Shown here: piece by piece, positions 1-9,300 of the stretch
Layout: each line of letters starts with the position of its first letter
Position numbering within the stretch: the first letter of the stretch is position 1
Assembly: GCF_001949145.1 (NCBI RefSeq)
Contig: NW_019091651.1
Coordinates: forward strand, 272,541 to 296,711
Direction of reading: 5' to 3'
DNA from: Acanthaster planci
Lineage: Eukaryota > Echinodermata > Asteroidea > Valvatida > Acanthasteridae
Length of the DNA: 24,171 nt
Notes under the pieces: model-generated
What the model saw: only the letters and a program-made list of their open reading frames with translations
Told to the model about the DNA's origin: nothing
The model's database searches: none
Translations under genes and position numbers: made by a program

Positions 1-294
1 CCTGTGGACTTGGTGGTCTTCAGTGCTGGAGTGTTTGATGATGGCAGATTTCTCGAGATCCCCCCGTCGTCCGTGGGCTCGGTGTTCATTGAGTCTGGTA
101 GTGAGATCTCTGCCAGTTTCGCCAATGTACACCTTGCCGCACTCGCAGGGGATCCTGTAGACCCCTGGCTTGGTCTTGGGGTCTTGTTTGTCCTTGTGAG
201 ACTGGAGAGTAGCCTTGATCTTGTTGGGGGCGGTATGGAAGACTTTGATGCCATGGTGTTGAAGGATGCGCTGGATCCTGTGGGAGGTATATAT
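1..294 (-). pseudogene. Penelope-like element, GIY-YIG endonuclease domain (partial)
   Basis: Read on the minus strand, this stretch is open and encodes the GIY-YIG endonuclease that follows the reverse transcriptase in Penelope-like retroelements. Visible are an RIQRIL-HHGIKV linker, a KDK motif, GVYRIPC-ECGKVYIGETGR (GVY near 160-170, VYIG near 121-130) and a downstream RLNEHRAH segment with the expected Arg, Glu and His. In this family the domain nicks target DNA for target-primed reverse transcription. The reading frame differs by one base from the upstream RT part: the switch falls at about 287-294, just after a VTLPYIG linker that is standard for the family. The element runs off the left edge of the window. 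The domain call is firm; the subgroup is not resolved. Confidence 0.85.
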
Positions 295-594
295 TGCCTA
301 TGTAGGGGAGGGTGACAGAACTAATGTGCCTAATGGGTTGACCTTGGGCATAGGAGACCCGCTGGTCTGGGGGGGGGTCTAGGGTCTTGATCTGTCTTGA
401 CTTGAACCCGTTCCGCTGTAGTGCTGTGGAGATGTGATGGAGTTCTGGTTGTAGGTGGTCTTGGTCGCAGATGTTGTATGCTCGACGTACGAGTGTTCTG
501 TTGACGGAGGCCTTGATGCTGGGGTGTTGGAATGACCGGTTGTTCAGGTAGCGGTCGGTGTGCGTTGGCTTCCTATATACTGCACTACTATACC
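287..594 (-). pseudogene. Penelope-like element, C-terminal part of reverse transcriptase
   Basis: The minus-strand frame that is open from 694 to 86 contains the RT thumb region of a Penelope-like element. It begins with VYRKPTHTDRYLN (from about 580 downward), continues with a KASVNRTLVRRA block and an LQRNGF block, and ends at VTLPYIG, where the frame slips into the GIY-YIG domain. No RT palm motifs (YxDD) are present, so the element is 5'-truncated at about 594, exactly where the GCAA repeat and palindromic element begin. The first 32 or so codons of the open frame (598-694) are palindrome sequence and not RT. PLE RT genes are about 600-800 codons long; only about 100 RT codons remain. 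5' truncation is common for these elements, but separation by later insertion is an alternative. Confidence 0.8.
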
Positions 595-598
595 GCAA

Positions 599-1192
599 AG
601 AGCGGAGCTGCCTATCCAGTGTATCCGCCCCGACTTGAAGTGCACCCTGAGCGGAAAAAAAACACAGATTGTTGTAAGTTTTACCACACCTCATAGATAT
701 TCATGAAGAAATCCAAGAGCGTCATTGGCCGATTCCACCTCGTGTGTGGGAAGTAGAAATGATATGCGACCGGGTGACGTCATAGCAGTGAGTAACCACC
801 TCGCTGCCGTGCGTTAATTTTTTTTCTGGTAGCATAACAAAAAAAACTCTGAAACCCACCGAACGAATATGGTCAGCTTGACTACCTCCTAGCGCGAATT
901 GAGGTAGTCAAGATAACCTACACCTTCAGAGGTTTCAGAGTTTTTTTTGTTATGCTACCAGAAAAAAATTTAACGCACGGCAGCGAGGCGGTTACTCACC
1001 GCTATGACGTCACCCAGTCGCATATCATTTCTACTTCCCAGACACGAGGTGGAATCGGCCAATGACGCTCTTGGATTTCTTCATGAATATCTATGAGGTG
1101 TGGTAAAACTTACAGCAATCTGTGTTTTTTCCGCTCGGGGTGCACTTCAAGTCGGGGCGCGGGCGGATACACTGGGTAGGCAGCTCCGCTCT
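599..1192. mobile_element. 594-bp palindromic foldback element (MITE-like)
   Basis: Two long inverted arms, 599-856 and 931-1192, are near-identical as reverse complements, with a few substitutions and one indel of a few bases near 1158-1166. The outer tips are AGAGCGGAGCTG at 599-610 and its complement at 1181-1192. Directly outside both tips is GCAA (595-598 and 1193-1196), a good 4-bp target-site duplication (5 bp, GCAAA, if the tips are cut one base shorter). Inside the arms lies a pair of unrelated segments (857-877 and 912-930). An inner perfect 11-bp stem follows (878-888 with 901-911) around a 12-base loop. Both arms carry a TGACGTCA CRE-like octamer. There is no transposase gene, so this is a non-autonomous foldback or MITE-type element; its superfamily is unknown. 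Confidence 0.85.
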
Positions 1193-1195
1193 GCA

Positions 1196-1322
1196 AATTG
1201 AAGCGACTGCGCAGCCATCTGAAGCTATTAAATACGTTGTACATAGATGCACTTAGTGAATGGATTAAAGTTGGAGGCCATTGTATTGGATATCCTCAGA
1301 TGGCTGCGCGGACGCTTCAATT
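1196..1322. mobile_element. 127-bp MITE-like hairpin element
   Basis: A 27-bp inverted repeat (1196-1222 and 1296-1322) has two mismatches; the arms read AATTGAAGCG then GCGCAGCCATCTGA. It encloses 73 bp of unrelated sequence. If the palindromic AATT at both ends is a target duplication, the element proper runs 1200-1318 with tips GAAGCG/CGCTTC. It sits immediately against the larger palindromic element and shares its first base (1196) with that element's GCAA flank. It has no coding capacity. A structured RNA hairpin is an alternative, but the compact inverted-repeat form next to another foldback element favours a MITE. Confidence 0.6.
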
Positions 1323-2580
1323 CACACATAGGCTGTTAGTACTGCTGAGTTGTCTATCCAGCGTACAGAGATCAGTGTCCCGGACAGGCCATTTCCCCAC
1401 AACCACTGTGGAAAGAAGTAGAAAAGGTCGACAAAATGTAATTGCCAGCTGCACGTGGGAAAGTTTAAATTTTTGGAATGTGTAGTATTCTAAAGTGGGC
1501 AGTCTATAAGTGTATTTAAAATATCAGTGGAAGTGAACTTTTCTTCTGCGTCATGGATGGAATATGAGTTCATCAAAATACCGTGCTGAAGTTGTATTGT
1601 GCCCGTATGTCCAATAGGAATCGGTTACCATGGTAAATGGTTAAGTTGCGATGTTGACCTTATACTTGAAAAAGAGCATTTCCGTAGACCCTCTAAACTA
1701 GCAATATTACGCCTTAAATGTAAGGTCATTTATTGACTGGTTGTCAATGATCAAACTCAGTGTAAGCAAATTACAAAATTTAAAGGACTGTTGTTTGAGC
1801 ATTGCACTCCTTTCTGCGGTCAGGCATCATCGCACAGTAAGTTAAAAGGTATTGAAATGAGCTGAAGGATTTACGGCAGTATTGAGCTCATTTCAAACCT
1901 TTGAATCTGTTGTGTGGTCACGGCAAACTGCAGGAGGAAATGTGCAGTGGGCAATGCATGTGGGCAGTGGCCTGGTGGGGGTGCACCACTACAAATAAAT
2001 TCCCATAGATAGCAGTGATAAATCCCCATACTTCAAAAATAGTTTAAAAAAAATACTCACAACTCTCACAGGTGTTCAGGCTGCACAGAAAAATGATGTT
2101 CCACATGTCCTCTTTCATTTTCCTTTCAATATTTGGTGGGTTGACCAATGACTTTTGAGAAATTCTCACCCAAAGCAGACCACCCCTAAAACGAAGGAAA
2201 TTTCACTACATGGAAAAGTAGCCATTTTGAAAATGCATCCCTCTGAAATATGGCTCAAATAGTGCCCCTTTTGGACTCGATTGCATCCATATTGCTAAGA
2301 TATGGAAGCCCTGAGTCTGGCCCTGAGGTTCAGTGCCATAATTCTTCAATTCCCCAGTTCAATGGCTCTCAGGAACCTCTAATATAGAATACTTTGAGTG
2401 TGTATCTTTGATTAATGAGCTCGGCAGACGTATTTCTGGCCTTTTTGCAAGGTTGCACCCTTGGCGTAATGTGTGTTGCTGTGTGCACAGTACAAAATGG
2501 ACATTGAGGCTACGTACATCACGGCTCTCTGCTAAATAATTTAGTAGGCCAACATTAGTATATTTGATCTAAATTGAGTG
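1323..2580. other. Unassigned AT-rich DNA with one hairpin
   Basis: I see no recognisable coding region here. The only local structure is an imperfect inverted repeat at 1845-1863/1885-1902 (arms contain TTGAAATGAGCT) with a 21-base loop. The rest looks like ordinary intergenic or decayed repeat sequence. Confidence 0.5.
1845..1902. repeat. Short imperfect inverted repeat
   Basis: The arms AAAGGTATTGAAATGAGCT and AGCTCATTTCAAACCTTT pair with one bulged base around a 21-base loop. It could be the tip of a small decayed element or chance. No flanking duplication was found. Confidence 0.5.
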
Positions 2581-2600
2581 ACCACCACAGACCACCATGT

Positions 2601-2960
2601 GACCAATGGCCGAATTCTATGTAAACTGAACGGCTTGCTGCAAAGATGAAAATGATCAATTTTTACATTTGGACAACCAACAAGACCACTGGCCAAATTG
2701 TATAAACACAGTTTATGATACTGGGTCCTGAGATATCATTGAACCAAGATCGTAGAAGGAATTTATTTGTAATTTCAAAGGAAACGACCAGCAGGTGACC
2801 ACTGGCCAGGTTCTGTAAACATTTTTCGTGAGGTTTTGTCCAGACATGCCACTGACCAAGTTTAACAATAGCTGGACGGAGGTTGTGGAAGAAGTATATT
2901 GTAATTCTGAGGAAAATGACCACTAGTGGCCACTTGGTGACCGACCACTGGCCAAACATG
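2601..2960. repeat. Degenerate direct repeats with core GACCACTGGCCA
   Basis: The core recurs at 2601 (GACCAATGGCCG), 2684, 2797 and 2943, spaced 83, 113 and 146 bases apart. Related forms (GCCACTGACCAAG, GACCACTAGTGGCCAC) lie between. After the core, three copies share an ATTCTATGTAAAC / ATTGTATAAAC / TTCTGTAAAC pattern. Two copies share a TTGTAATT ... AGGAAA ... GACCA block (about 2766-2790 and 2898-2922). This looks like an old minisatellite-type array of variable unit length. Confidence 0.55.
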
Positions 2961-3045
2961 CTTGTCATTACACATGAGACTCCGGCCAAGCTAGATTCTG
3001 TCCAAATTTGGCTGAAATCAGTGAATGAATTTGGAAGATATTACC

Positions 3046-3051
3046 TTTATT
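3046..3051 (-). terminator. Poly(A) signal AATAAA on minus strand
   Basis: The plus-strand TTTATT here is AATAAA on the minus strand. It lies about 50 bases downstream of the minus-strand stop codon at 3100-3102, a normal spacing for a short 3' UTR. It supports a minus-strand transcription unit ending here, though the hexamer alone is common by chance. Confidence 0.4.
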
Positions 3052-3099
3052 GAAAGAAAGACAGAGAAGACAAGAGAAGAAAAAGCCGCACAACTGTCC

Positions 3100-4230
3100 C
3101 TATGAACCCAAGCGATTATTAGCTCGCAAAGCTAAGGGTTGAATTTGGCGATCATCAGAACGGGACTGGCGGGGAGGGGCCGGTCTCAGAGGTTCGCGGA
3201 AACTAAGATTGTCGGTTGTGTCAATAGCTGAAGCCTCCATTATTCTCATGAAATTTCCGGTGGACATGGTGCAGAAGTGGCCAAAACGGAGATCTGAGTG
3301 AACTGCTCGAAGATAGAATTGACATTGAGCTCTCGGAGAGCAACAGCTGCAAGGTCCGAAGTCACTGGTGAGTCTTCCTCACAGGTGTTTTGTCTGTGAA
3401 ATGAATGGACGCAGGGGCACGAACTGATGCTACTGAGTGTAGAACCTCTGTATTCCAAAAACCAACATGGATGCCGAACGGCATGGTCATGTAACATGAA
3501 ACTTGAATAGCACCCTCAGGAGGCTTACTTGAGAAAGTAAACAAAGAGACGGGTGTAGGTACTCGGAGAGGAGAGCCAGAAAGGCCGTACAGTGAGGGCC
3601 ATGACGTGAAGCTTTGTCAAGCTCAGGAAGGGTAGTTTCGAAGGTAGATTTGTCTTTTTGAAAGGGATCTTCCCGGTAAACCTCTGAGCATCAAAAGACA
3701 AGATTGGGAATGGAGAGAAAGTTCCCATAGTCGTCCTTGAAGAACTGGAAATAAGTTGTTGACCTGGCCAGGAACAGTGTCAGCAAGAACCTTAAAGATC
3801 TTGAAGCCACTATGGTCTAGAGGGAGCTCCGGGAAGAGCGGTGCTGACGTCTCCAGTCCAGCTAGGTGGCACTTGAAGGAGGGATGCAATGGGTCCTCAG
3901 CCGCTGGAGGGTTAGCAGGGGGACCCAAGATCTGGATCATATCCTTCTGCAATAGAGACGAAGACTTGCCTTCAAAGGAGTTAAGTTGGCTGCGGAGTAC
4001 ATAATGTTGCAGGAGGATGGATCACGTTCTGCTCGAAGCTGTTCAGCGGGAAGTTGGCGTGGGAGGCTTGGGGCCGTCTGTTCACCCCAAGTACAGAGCC
4101 ACTCTGCACTGCTGTTGACTGCGATGCGATGAAGTGGTTAGAGGAGGGAGCAGAGCATTTGGATACCACCCGCTCTATAGCCCAGACCCTGAAGTGTGGC
4201 GTGGCTAACCCTGGACGGGACAGGGACTGG
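3100..4230 (-). pseudogene. Decayed minus-strand coding region, unidentified
   Basis: Several open stretches in shifting minus-strand frames read like one broken protein. The upstream part carries LQHYVLRSQLNSFEGK, then LLQKDMIQILGPP and PLDHSGFKIFKVLADTVPG (about 4010-3740). Next, in another frame, come KDDYGNFLSIPN and DPFQKDKSTFETTLPELDK, ending near SEYLHPSL (about 3720-3545). The tail is a 92-codon open stretch (3378-3100) containing RFGHFCTMSTGNFMRIME and a basic, proline-rich end (RPAPPRQSRSDD), with a stop at 3100-3102. At least three frame changes and one internal stop are needed, so it is dead or has introns that I cannot place. I do not recognise the family; an ORF1/Gag-like product of a retroelement is one guess. 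Amino-acid texture and the nearby AATAAA are the evidence. Confidence 0.35.
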
Positions 4231-5110
4231 GTCTGCCAGCAGATGTTACTGTGGAATCACAAGTATAGCGTGCAATGCCACTCAATCATCCACAGACCGA
4301 CTCCTGTTCATTTACAGGGGAGATGGCAGCCGCAGAATGAACGCCGCAATACCTCGCTTGTCCCAACAGTCCCAGGGTCACTCCACTGACCCTACATGTC
4401 TACCAGGAAGGTGGGGGACCCTTGGAACGAATCTCCGCACCACCTCGTGGAATCCCCGATATTCCTGCGTAGATTCAATGTAGAACCTATGAAAATACAC
4501 ACACAGAGAAAAGAAATGCCACGAAAACGACAAATTCATACACCCTGTCAAGAAAAATATATCAAATTAAGGAATATACATTTAATACAATACATTACAG
4601 TTGATCAAATTAACACAGGAACGTGTAGTGAAACAGAAAACTGGACAATTTGAGGATGGCAAAACTGACATGTCCGTTCGGATACACGCCAAGGAAAAGA
4701 AGGATGAACATGGTGGCTGCTCTGCATCATGGGACTAGAGGGTGCACTACTGTTGATCTAGTTTTTAGTGAATGTAATCATATGCAAAGGAACTTTGCAT
4801 ATTTAGTGACTGCGTTGGTTACGTTGAAAGCAGAAGACACTACAAACTTCCATGAATCTATTCCGAAAGCCAGAAATATATACAAGAAAGGAAGTAGAAA
4901 ATACCAGAATCACAAAACACGATGTTCATTCTGTCAACTTTATTCCGGGAACTAAAAGATATATACAAATATAACACACAAAGCCAACTGGCGAAGGGAA
5001 GCCCGGAGACAAGATCCGACTGAAGAAAGTTTAGGCAAAGTCAAAGGTCAGTCTATTAAGACTAAACAAAAGTATGAACAAGGGACTTGAAGCAATAAAA
5101 TGTAACAGTC
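4231..5110. other. Unassigned stretch within the possible minus-strand unit
   Basis: Plus-strand open frames at 4396-4653 and 4650-4955 show no recognisable motif. On the minus strand this would be intron or decayed coding sequence between the promoter-like region near 5390 and the coding-like region below 4230. Nothing firm can be assigned. Confidence 0.4.
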
Positions 5111-5390
5111 TTACCGTTCATAGACAATTACTGGAAAAATCAGGGTAGAGAGAGCAAAGGAGTGGTAGAGAAATGACACCGAAGCGAAGCTTAGGGAACA
5201 CCTCTGTTAGTATTAGTGTCGTATTATCCGGCCGGGCTGCCGGATAGGTTTCTGCGCTGCAAGTGCAAGGTTCTCACTGATACGACCGCGATTAACGGAC
5301 GACGACACTGTCTCTGTTGTTTACTCTACAACTGACGAAATCTTTCTTGAAGCTCTTCTCAATAAATAGGGTCAACAGACTGATTGGATG
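5110..5390 (-). promoter_or_regulatory. Possible minus-strand promoter and first exon
   Basis: On the minus strand a CCAAT box (plus 5383-5387) is followed about 15 bases later by a TATTTATT TATA-like element (plus 5361-5368). A GC-richer leader comes next, and an ATGAACG/GTAAGA donor-like site follows, with the ATG at 5119-5121 and GT at 5113-5114. The order CCAAT, TATA, leader, ATG, splice donor fits the start of a transcription unit that could end at the AATAAA at 3046. Alternatively it is an LTR, or the plus-strand AATAAA at 5361-5366 is a poly(A) signal reading the other way. Confidence 0.3.
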
Positions 5391-6340
5391 GTATATGGGT
5401 CGACAGGCCGACGGACGGACCCCGGTAATATTAGGAAAATAACACAATTACTTACATGTACAGTAGATAATACAACACTTACTACACACAACCTCCATGG
5501 TGCAAATACTGTGCACACACACTGGTAGTAAAAAGTCATGGGTCATACACAGTGGTTGGAGTGTATAGCCTTGAGTTCTTGTTATAACCAAAACACAGCT
5601 GTTTCTGAAGGAATGCGACCAATTACACAACACTTTCTTGGGTAGTTTTCACACAACACATCATAAAATGACTTGGCGCACAAATAAAACCTCTTGATCT
5701 GTGTTGGTGAGCACATACTAACTTTCCAATCTGGCGTATNATTTTCTCCCAGGGTCCAACAACTTGCAACCTCCAATTTGATGAATCTCCCAAAGAACGA
5801 AAACCGGCATTCTTTTTCTAAAAATACTTGGTCAGGACTGTGGGAAAGTTCCCCTAAAACAATGGACTGAGTTAGGAAGTGAGGTAAACATCATGACCTC
5901 CACCATTGCATACCACAGATAGTTCCATTAGGGTTGTATAAGGTTGGAAAGTATCCCGGGAACGAGGGGAGCAGAATAACAAATGTAAGATATTAAACCC
6001 ACACAAATTTTACATTTTTCCATTTCCTGACATTGGTGCTACAATAAAGAGGAAGATCATGGCAGCTGCTCCCATGGGAGTCAAGCGAGTGAGGGAGCAC
6101 TGAGTGAATGGAGTAATGAACTAGAAAATAATGCATACATGTATGTGTAGGTTGCAGGCTAGAGACAACCTATGGAGGCCGTGTTGTCGCAAAGCCAGGT
6201 GTGTGTAGTTGAAGTGCGCCACCAAGGGCCGGAGGTTGCTTATGCCAACTTGCCGCCTCCTTGTGTTGTGCGTGATCATGTATATTCGACCTGAAATTTG
6301 CAGGTAAATTTCCCGGCCTCCTTTTCCTCCCATTATTTAA
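5391..6340. other. Unassigned DNA
   Basis: Short open frames exist on both strands but none carries a recognisable motif. One N is at 5740. There is a perfect 12-bp palindrome CTCCCATGGGAG near 6068, probably chance. No gene is supported here. Confidence 0.5.
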
Positions 6341-6369
6341 ATCAGCCATACATGTACCAGTGTACATAA

Positions 6370-6560
6370 ACAGGAAAGTGTTTAATTAGAGCTTCCTGAA
6401 GTTCATGATTGTTAGAAATTCTTGCATGAAGTGTTTTTTTAGCAGACCAAATTTGGTACATTTGCAACTTTCTAAGATGGCACCATTCCTTGACAGCCAC
6501 ATCAGCCATACGGTCAGGGTTCCCCCCTACTTTTCTTTGAATTCTCATTACTGTGATCAC
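6370..6560 (-). pseudogene. Exon-like open stretch, unidentified
   Basis: The minus-strand frame from about 6560 to 6370 is open and protein-like: it begins RIQRKVGGNPDRMADVAVKE, is rich in charged residues and aromatics, and has little low complexity. It is preceded on the minus strand by a GATCACAG acceptor-like site (about 6555-6562) and is followed by a TTTAT/GTACAC donor-like site near 6366. I recognise no family. It could be an exon of an undetected minus-strand gene or of a decayed element. Confidence 0.2.
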
Positions 6561-6569
6561 CTCCGCAGT

Positions 6570-7747
6570 ACATTCTAACTTATTTCATTTTGTGGGTTCA
6601 CCAAAAATCTAGTAGTTTGTATGGTGTAAGGACTGTGATAAGCTGAGTTAATGCTCATATTTCAGACAAAGTACTAATCTTTCTATTGTCAATTGTGGGC
6701 TCAGTTTTCTCTATAGCGCCCTCTTGATTTAGTAAAGCCTGTCATTTTGTTAAATCAAGTTTTGCTTGGAGGAAAATGGAAGGGATTGGTTTCAAAAATC
6801 TGATTTTTGGCGAAGTGGATTCGGTTACATGTTCACTTAACTGACAATGTAGTGGATGACTTTTATAAGAATGCCTTGTTTTAGGGATGTAATTTTTATT
6901 TCACATACAGAGATTAGACTTCACCTGGCCCTCTCACGTATGCTACAGCACGATAAGGCTTGTGTTTGCTTAGTTGGTTAGGTCATGCATGCGCACTGGG
7001 TTATATCAGCATAATAAACTGGAGCAGACGACGTTTGGTATATTTTCTCCAAACGAAAGGCCAGAAAACTGACAATTTTCAGACGCCTCGGTATGCTCTG
7101 TTATGTGTTATGTGATATCTGTATAGAAATAGTATAGATTTTGTAAAATACATTTGGAAAAATTATTTTACACTTCTCAGATACAACAAAATCTACATTA
7201 ACAAAAAAAACAAACAAACAAAAAAATCAACGTAGTAATCAAAACCACTTTCACACATAAAAGTAATATTTTTTCACTACCTCAACAGTTTTCTTGAGCA
7301 AAAATGGCACGTCACCATACAAAACAATGTTTAATAGAAGTATTCACGCTGGTTTGAGGGTCATAAGAAATTCTCAGGGTGTAAACTGAAAGCATTGTCG
7401 ACTTCAGTCAATTTTCTCTTTGGGAGACTCAAAGTAGGGGCGCGTCAGCAAGTTCCCATAGGCTAGTCATATACAGTGGTGCACGTTGTCCAGACTGTTG
7501 TAAAAAAATTATTAAAATAACAGAAGTGTCCCAAACCTGGATTTTTCAAAATGTGAAACATGTAGTTTTCCAATGTGAATGTGACCTGTGGGAAAGTATC
7601 ACAAAACAGTTTGGTTTCAGAACATATTTTCAACAAATCAATGAGGACCATGAATCCAATTGCTGTTTACAACACCGCAGTAAATTTAAATATTAATCGT
7701 AAGCATTTAAGCTGATACACCTGCTTGCGAAACCATATATGATTTGA
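6570..7747. other. Unassigned AT-rich DNA upstream of the RAG1-N-like gene
   Basis: No coding region is recognised. There is a low-complexity AAAC/AAAAC tract at 7198-7230. The 5' end and any terminal repeat of the RAG1-N-like element should lie here or further left, but I found no inverted match to pair with because the 3' end is cut off. Confidence 0.45.
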
Positions 7748-8607
7748 AGTTTGAGCACGGGTTCACTTGAAGACCACCGAGAGTTCTTGGGAAAACTCTG
7801 TAGGCTCTGCGGTGGTAACAATTAAAGCCAACAGGAAGAGGTGAGAGGCAAGAAACCAATGAAAATCTCTGCTTATATTGGGAAGATTTGTCTATTTTTC
7901 GGCGTGGACGTGGCCAGTGACACCGAGGATGTGCACCCATGTGCATTTATGCCGCCTGTACTACGCCTATACAATGAAGCACATACCTGCTGAGTGGAAA
8001 CCCCATTCCTCAGAGTCAAATGAGTGTCGGACCTGCAGTCTGTACAAACAAAGAGCAAAACGAGGTAGGCCAAGAAAACCCCTAACTGGTCTGGCTGCAA
8101 AATCAAAGGCACAGCCAATTACACCTCAACATCACTTCCACTCCCTAACTGATGCAGATGAACAACAAATATGCCAAAAGGGTTTCACTCTCACATGCTC
8201 TATGTATAACTGTTCACTATGTAAACAATTCTTGAATAATCCTGTTGAAACACCATGCAAGCATGTATTTTGTCTTAACTGCATCAGGCACTTGTTCAGT
8301 AAAGATAGTTCAACAGAATGCAGTGTCCAGAGTCCAAACAACATGTTAACTTCATGGGCATTAAAAACGTAACCGACTACTTCCAGCAAACTCTTAGATT
8401 TGCCTGTGTAGAATGCAGCAATGCAGGCCAAAGTTGGCAGCACATGAGACAAGCCATCAGTGTGACTCAGAAACCCTGCAGAGTAGTTTGCTGACTGCCT
8501 CTCAAGATAACCCCTTCACACCAAGGACTGAAAAAAAAAAGGGAACAACAATCCTCAAGAGGAAATTGGCTCGATTATCTACTGGAGTCGTTGCACGTTT
8601 CCAGACG
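7748..8607 (+). pseudogene. RAG1 N-terminus-like exon with zinc motif, AT-hook and RING (N-RAG-TP type)
   Basis: Three plus-strand frames join into a RAG1-type amino terminus. From 7748: HREFLGKLCRLCGG (CxxC at 7799-7810, compare RAG1 CRICG), an in-frame TAA at 7823-7825, then IGKICLFFGVDV and DVHP up to 7939. After a frame change at 7940-7950: LC, AEWKPHS...CRTC and a RGRPRKP AT-hook (about 8062-8082). Then comes a RING: C-x2-C at 8211/8220, PVETPCKHVFCLNC at 8241-8282. Another frame change near 8320 leads to CPES, where the last RING ligand should be Cys, and a CVEC zinc pair. A final frame has a basic KRKLARLSTGVVARF tail, with a donor-like GAC/GTGAAC at 8607. RAG1's RING is an E3 ubiquitin ligase; the role in the transposon is unknown. 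The RAG1 relationship is seen directly; assignment to N-RAG-TP rests on the downstream exons. Confidence 0.85.
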
Positions 8608-9300
8608 TGAACATGTGTAAAGGAATTTTCTAAGTTTACTTCCTATAAGTTGTCTTTTTTAATTTCAAACTGATATTTTCAGGTTTCAGATAAAGCAACC
8701 TCAGGAATAAATGAACCAATCGAACAACCTTTTTCTTTTTAGTTTTTAAGTCATTCACTGACAACTGTATTTTGGATGGTCCCATATTTTACGAAAATCC
8801 ATATATTATCACATAAAAGCCTCTAAACTAAATTGGATAAGTGCAACTTAAACACATTTGCCCTCCAGGATACAGCTTTCTGAAAAAAAAATGGCAGTCT
8901 CGACATAAAACACCCCGAATTTACTTGATTAAACCCTCCTCATGTACCTAAATGCACAATTCAATGAAACATTGCAGAAGTGTACGGGGGCACAGTAAAG
9001 TTCCAGTACTCCCCTAAAGCTCAGTTACCCTCAGTAAAAATGCCCATAGTGCCTAAAATGCATTCATTTATATAGGTCACCCAAAAATAACAATATATTC
9101 CAGCATACAGATCACTATCCCCCACAACATGCTAATGCCCCCATTGTGGCTCCCCCCATCATGAATTTCTAGCTACACTAGAAATGAATATTTGAGAAGA
9201 ATATTACGTACCGGGATGTTTCGAGGGTGCTGTGTGAGTATGAGGGGGATGCAATCACGTTGCTTGGCACAGGATTGAAAATACAGCGTTGAAGGCAGCG
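8608..9300. other. Intron-like AT-rich DNA of the split gene
   Basis: No coding motif is recognised between the RAG1-N-like exon and the retroelement region. It is probably the first part of an intron that later received insertions. Confidence 0.4.

Noticed and set aside
4-315. Plus-strand 103-codon open frame
   Set aside because: It is the antisense of the GIY-YIG domain of the Penelope-like element, which is clearly coding on the minus strand.
598-694. First 32 codons of the minus-strand RT frame as part of the Penelope protein
   Set aside because: They lie in the arm of the palindromic element and have no RT similarity.
1198-1485. Plus-strand 95-codon open frame
   Set aside because: Its first third is the MITE-like hairpin, the rest has no motif, and the frame is open by chance.
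4054-4955. Three overlapping plus-strand open frames
   Set aside because: No recognised motif, and they overlap a more protein-like minus-strand region.
6068-6080. Perfect palindrome CTCCCATGGGAG
   Set aside because: Short enough to occur by chance; no flanking structure.
7748-8607. A genuine RAG1 or ProtoRAG gene with catalytic core
   Set aside because: None of the RAG1 core motifs is seen downstream; the following exons belong to another protein family.
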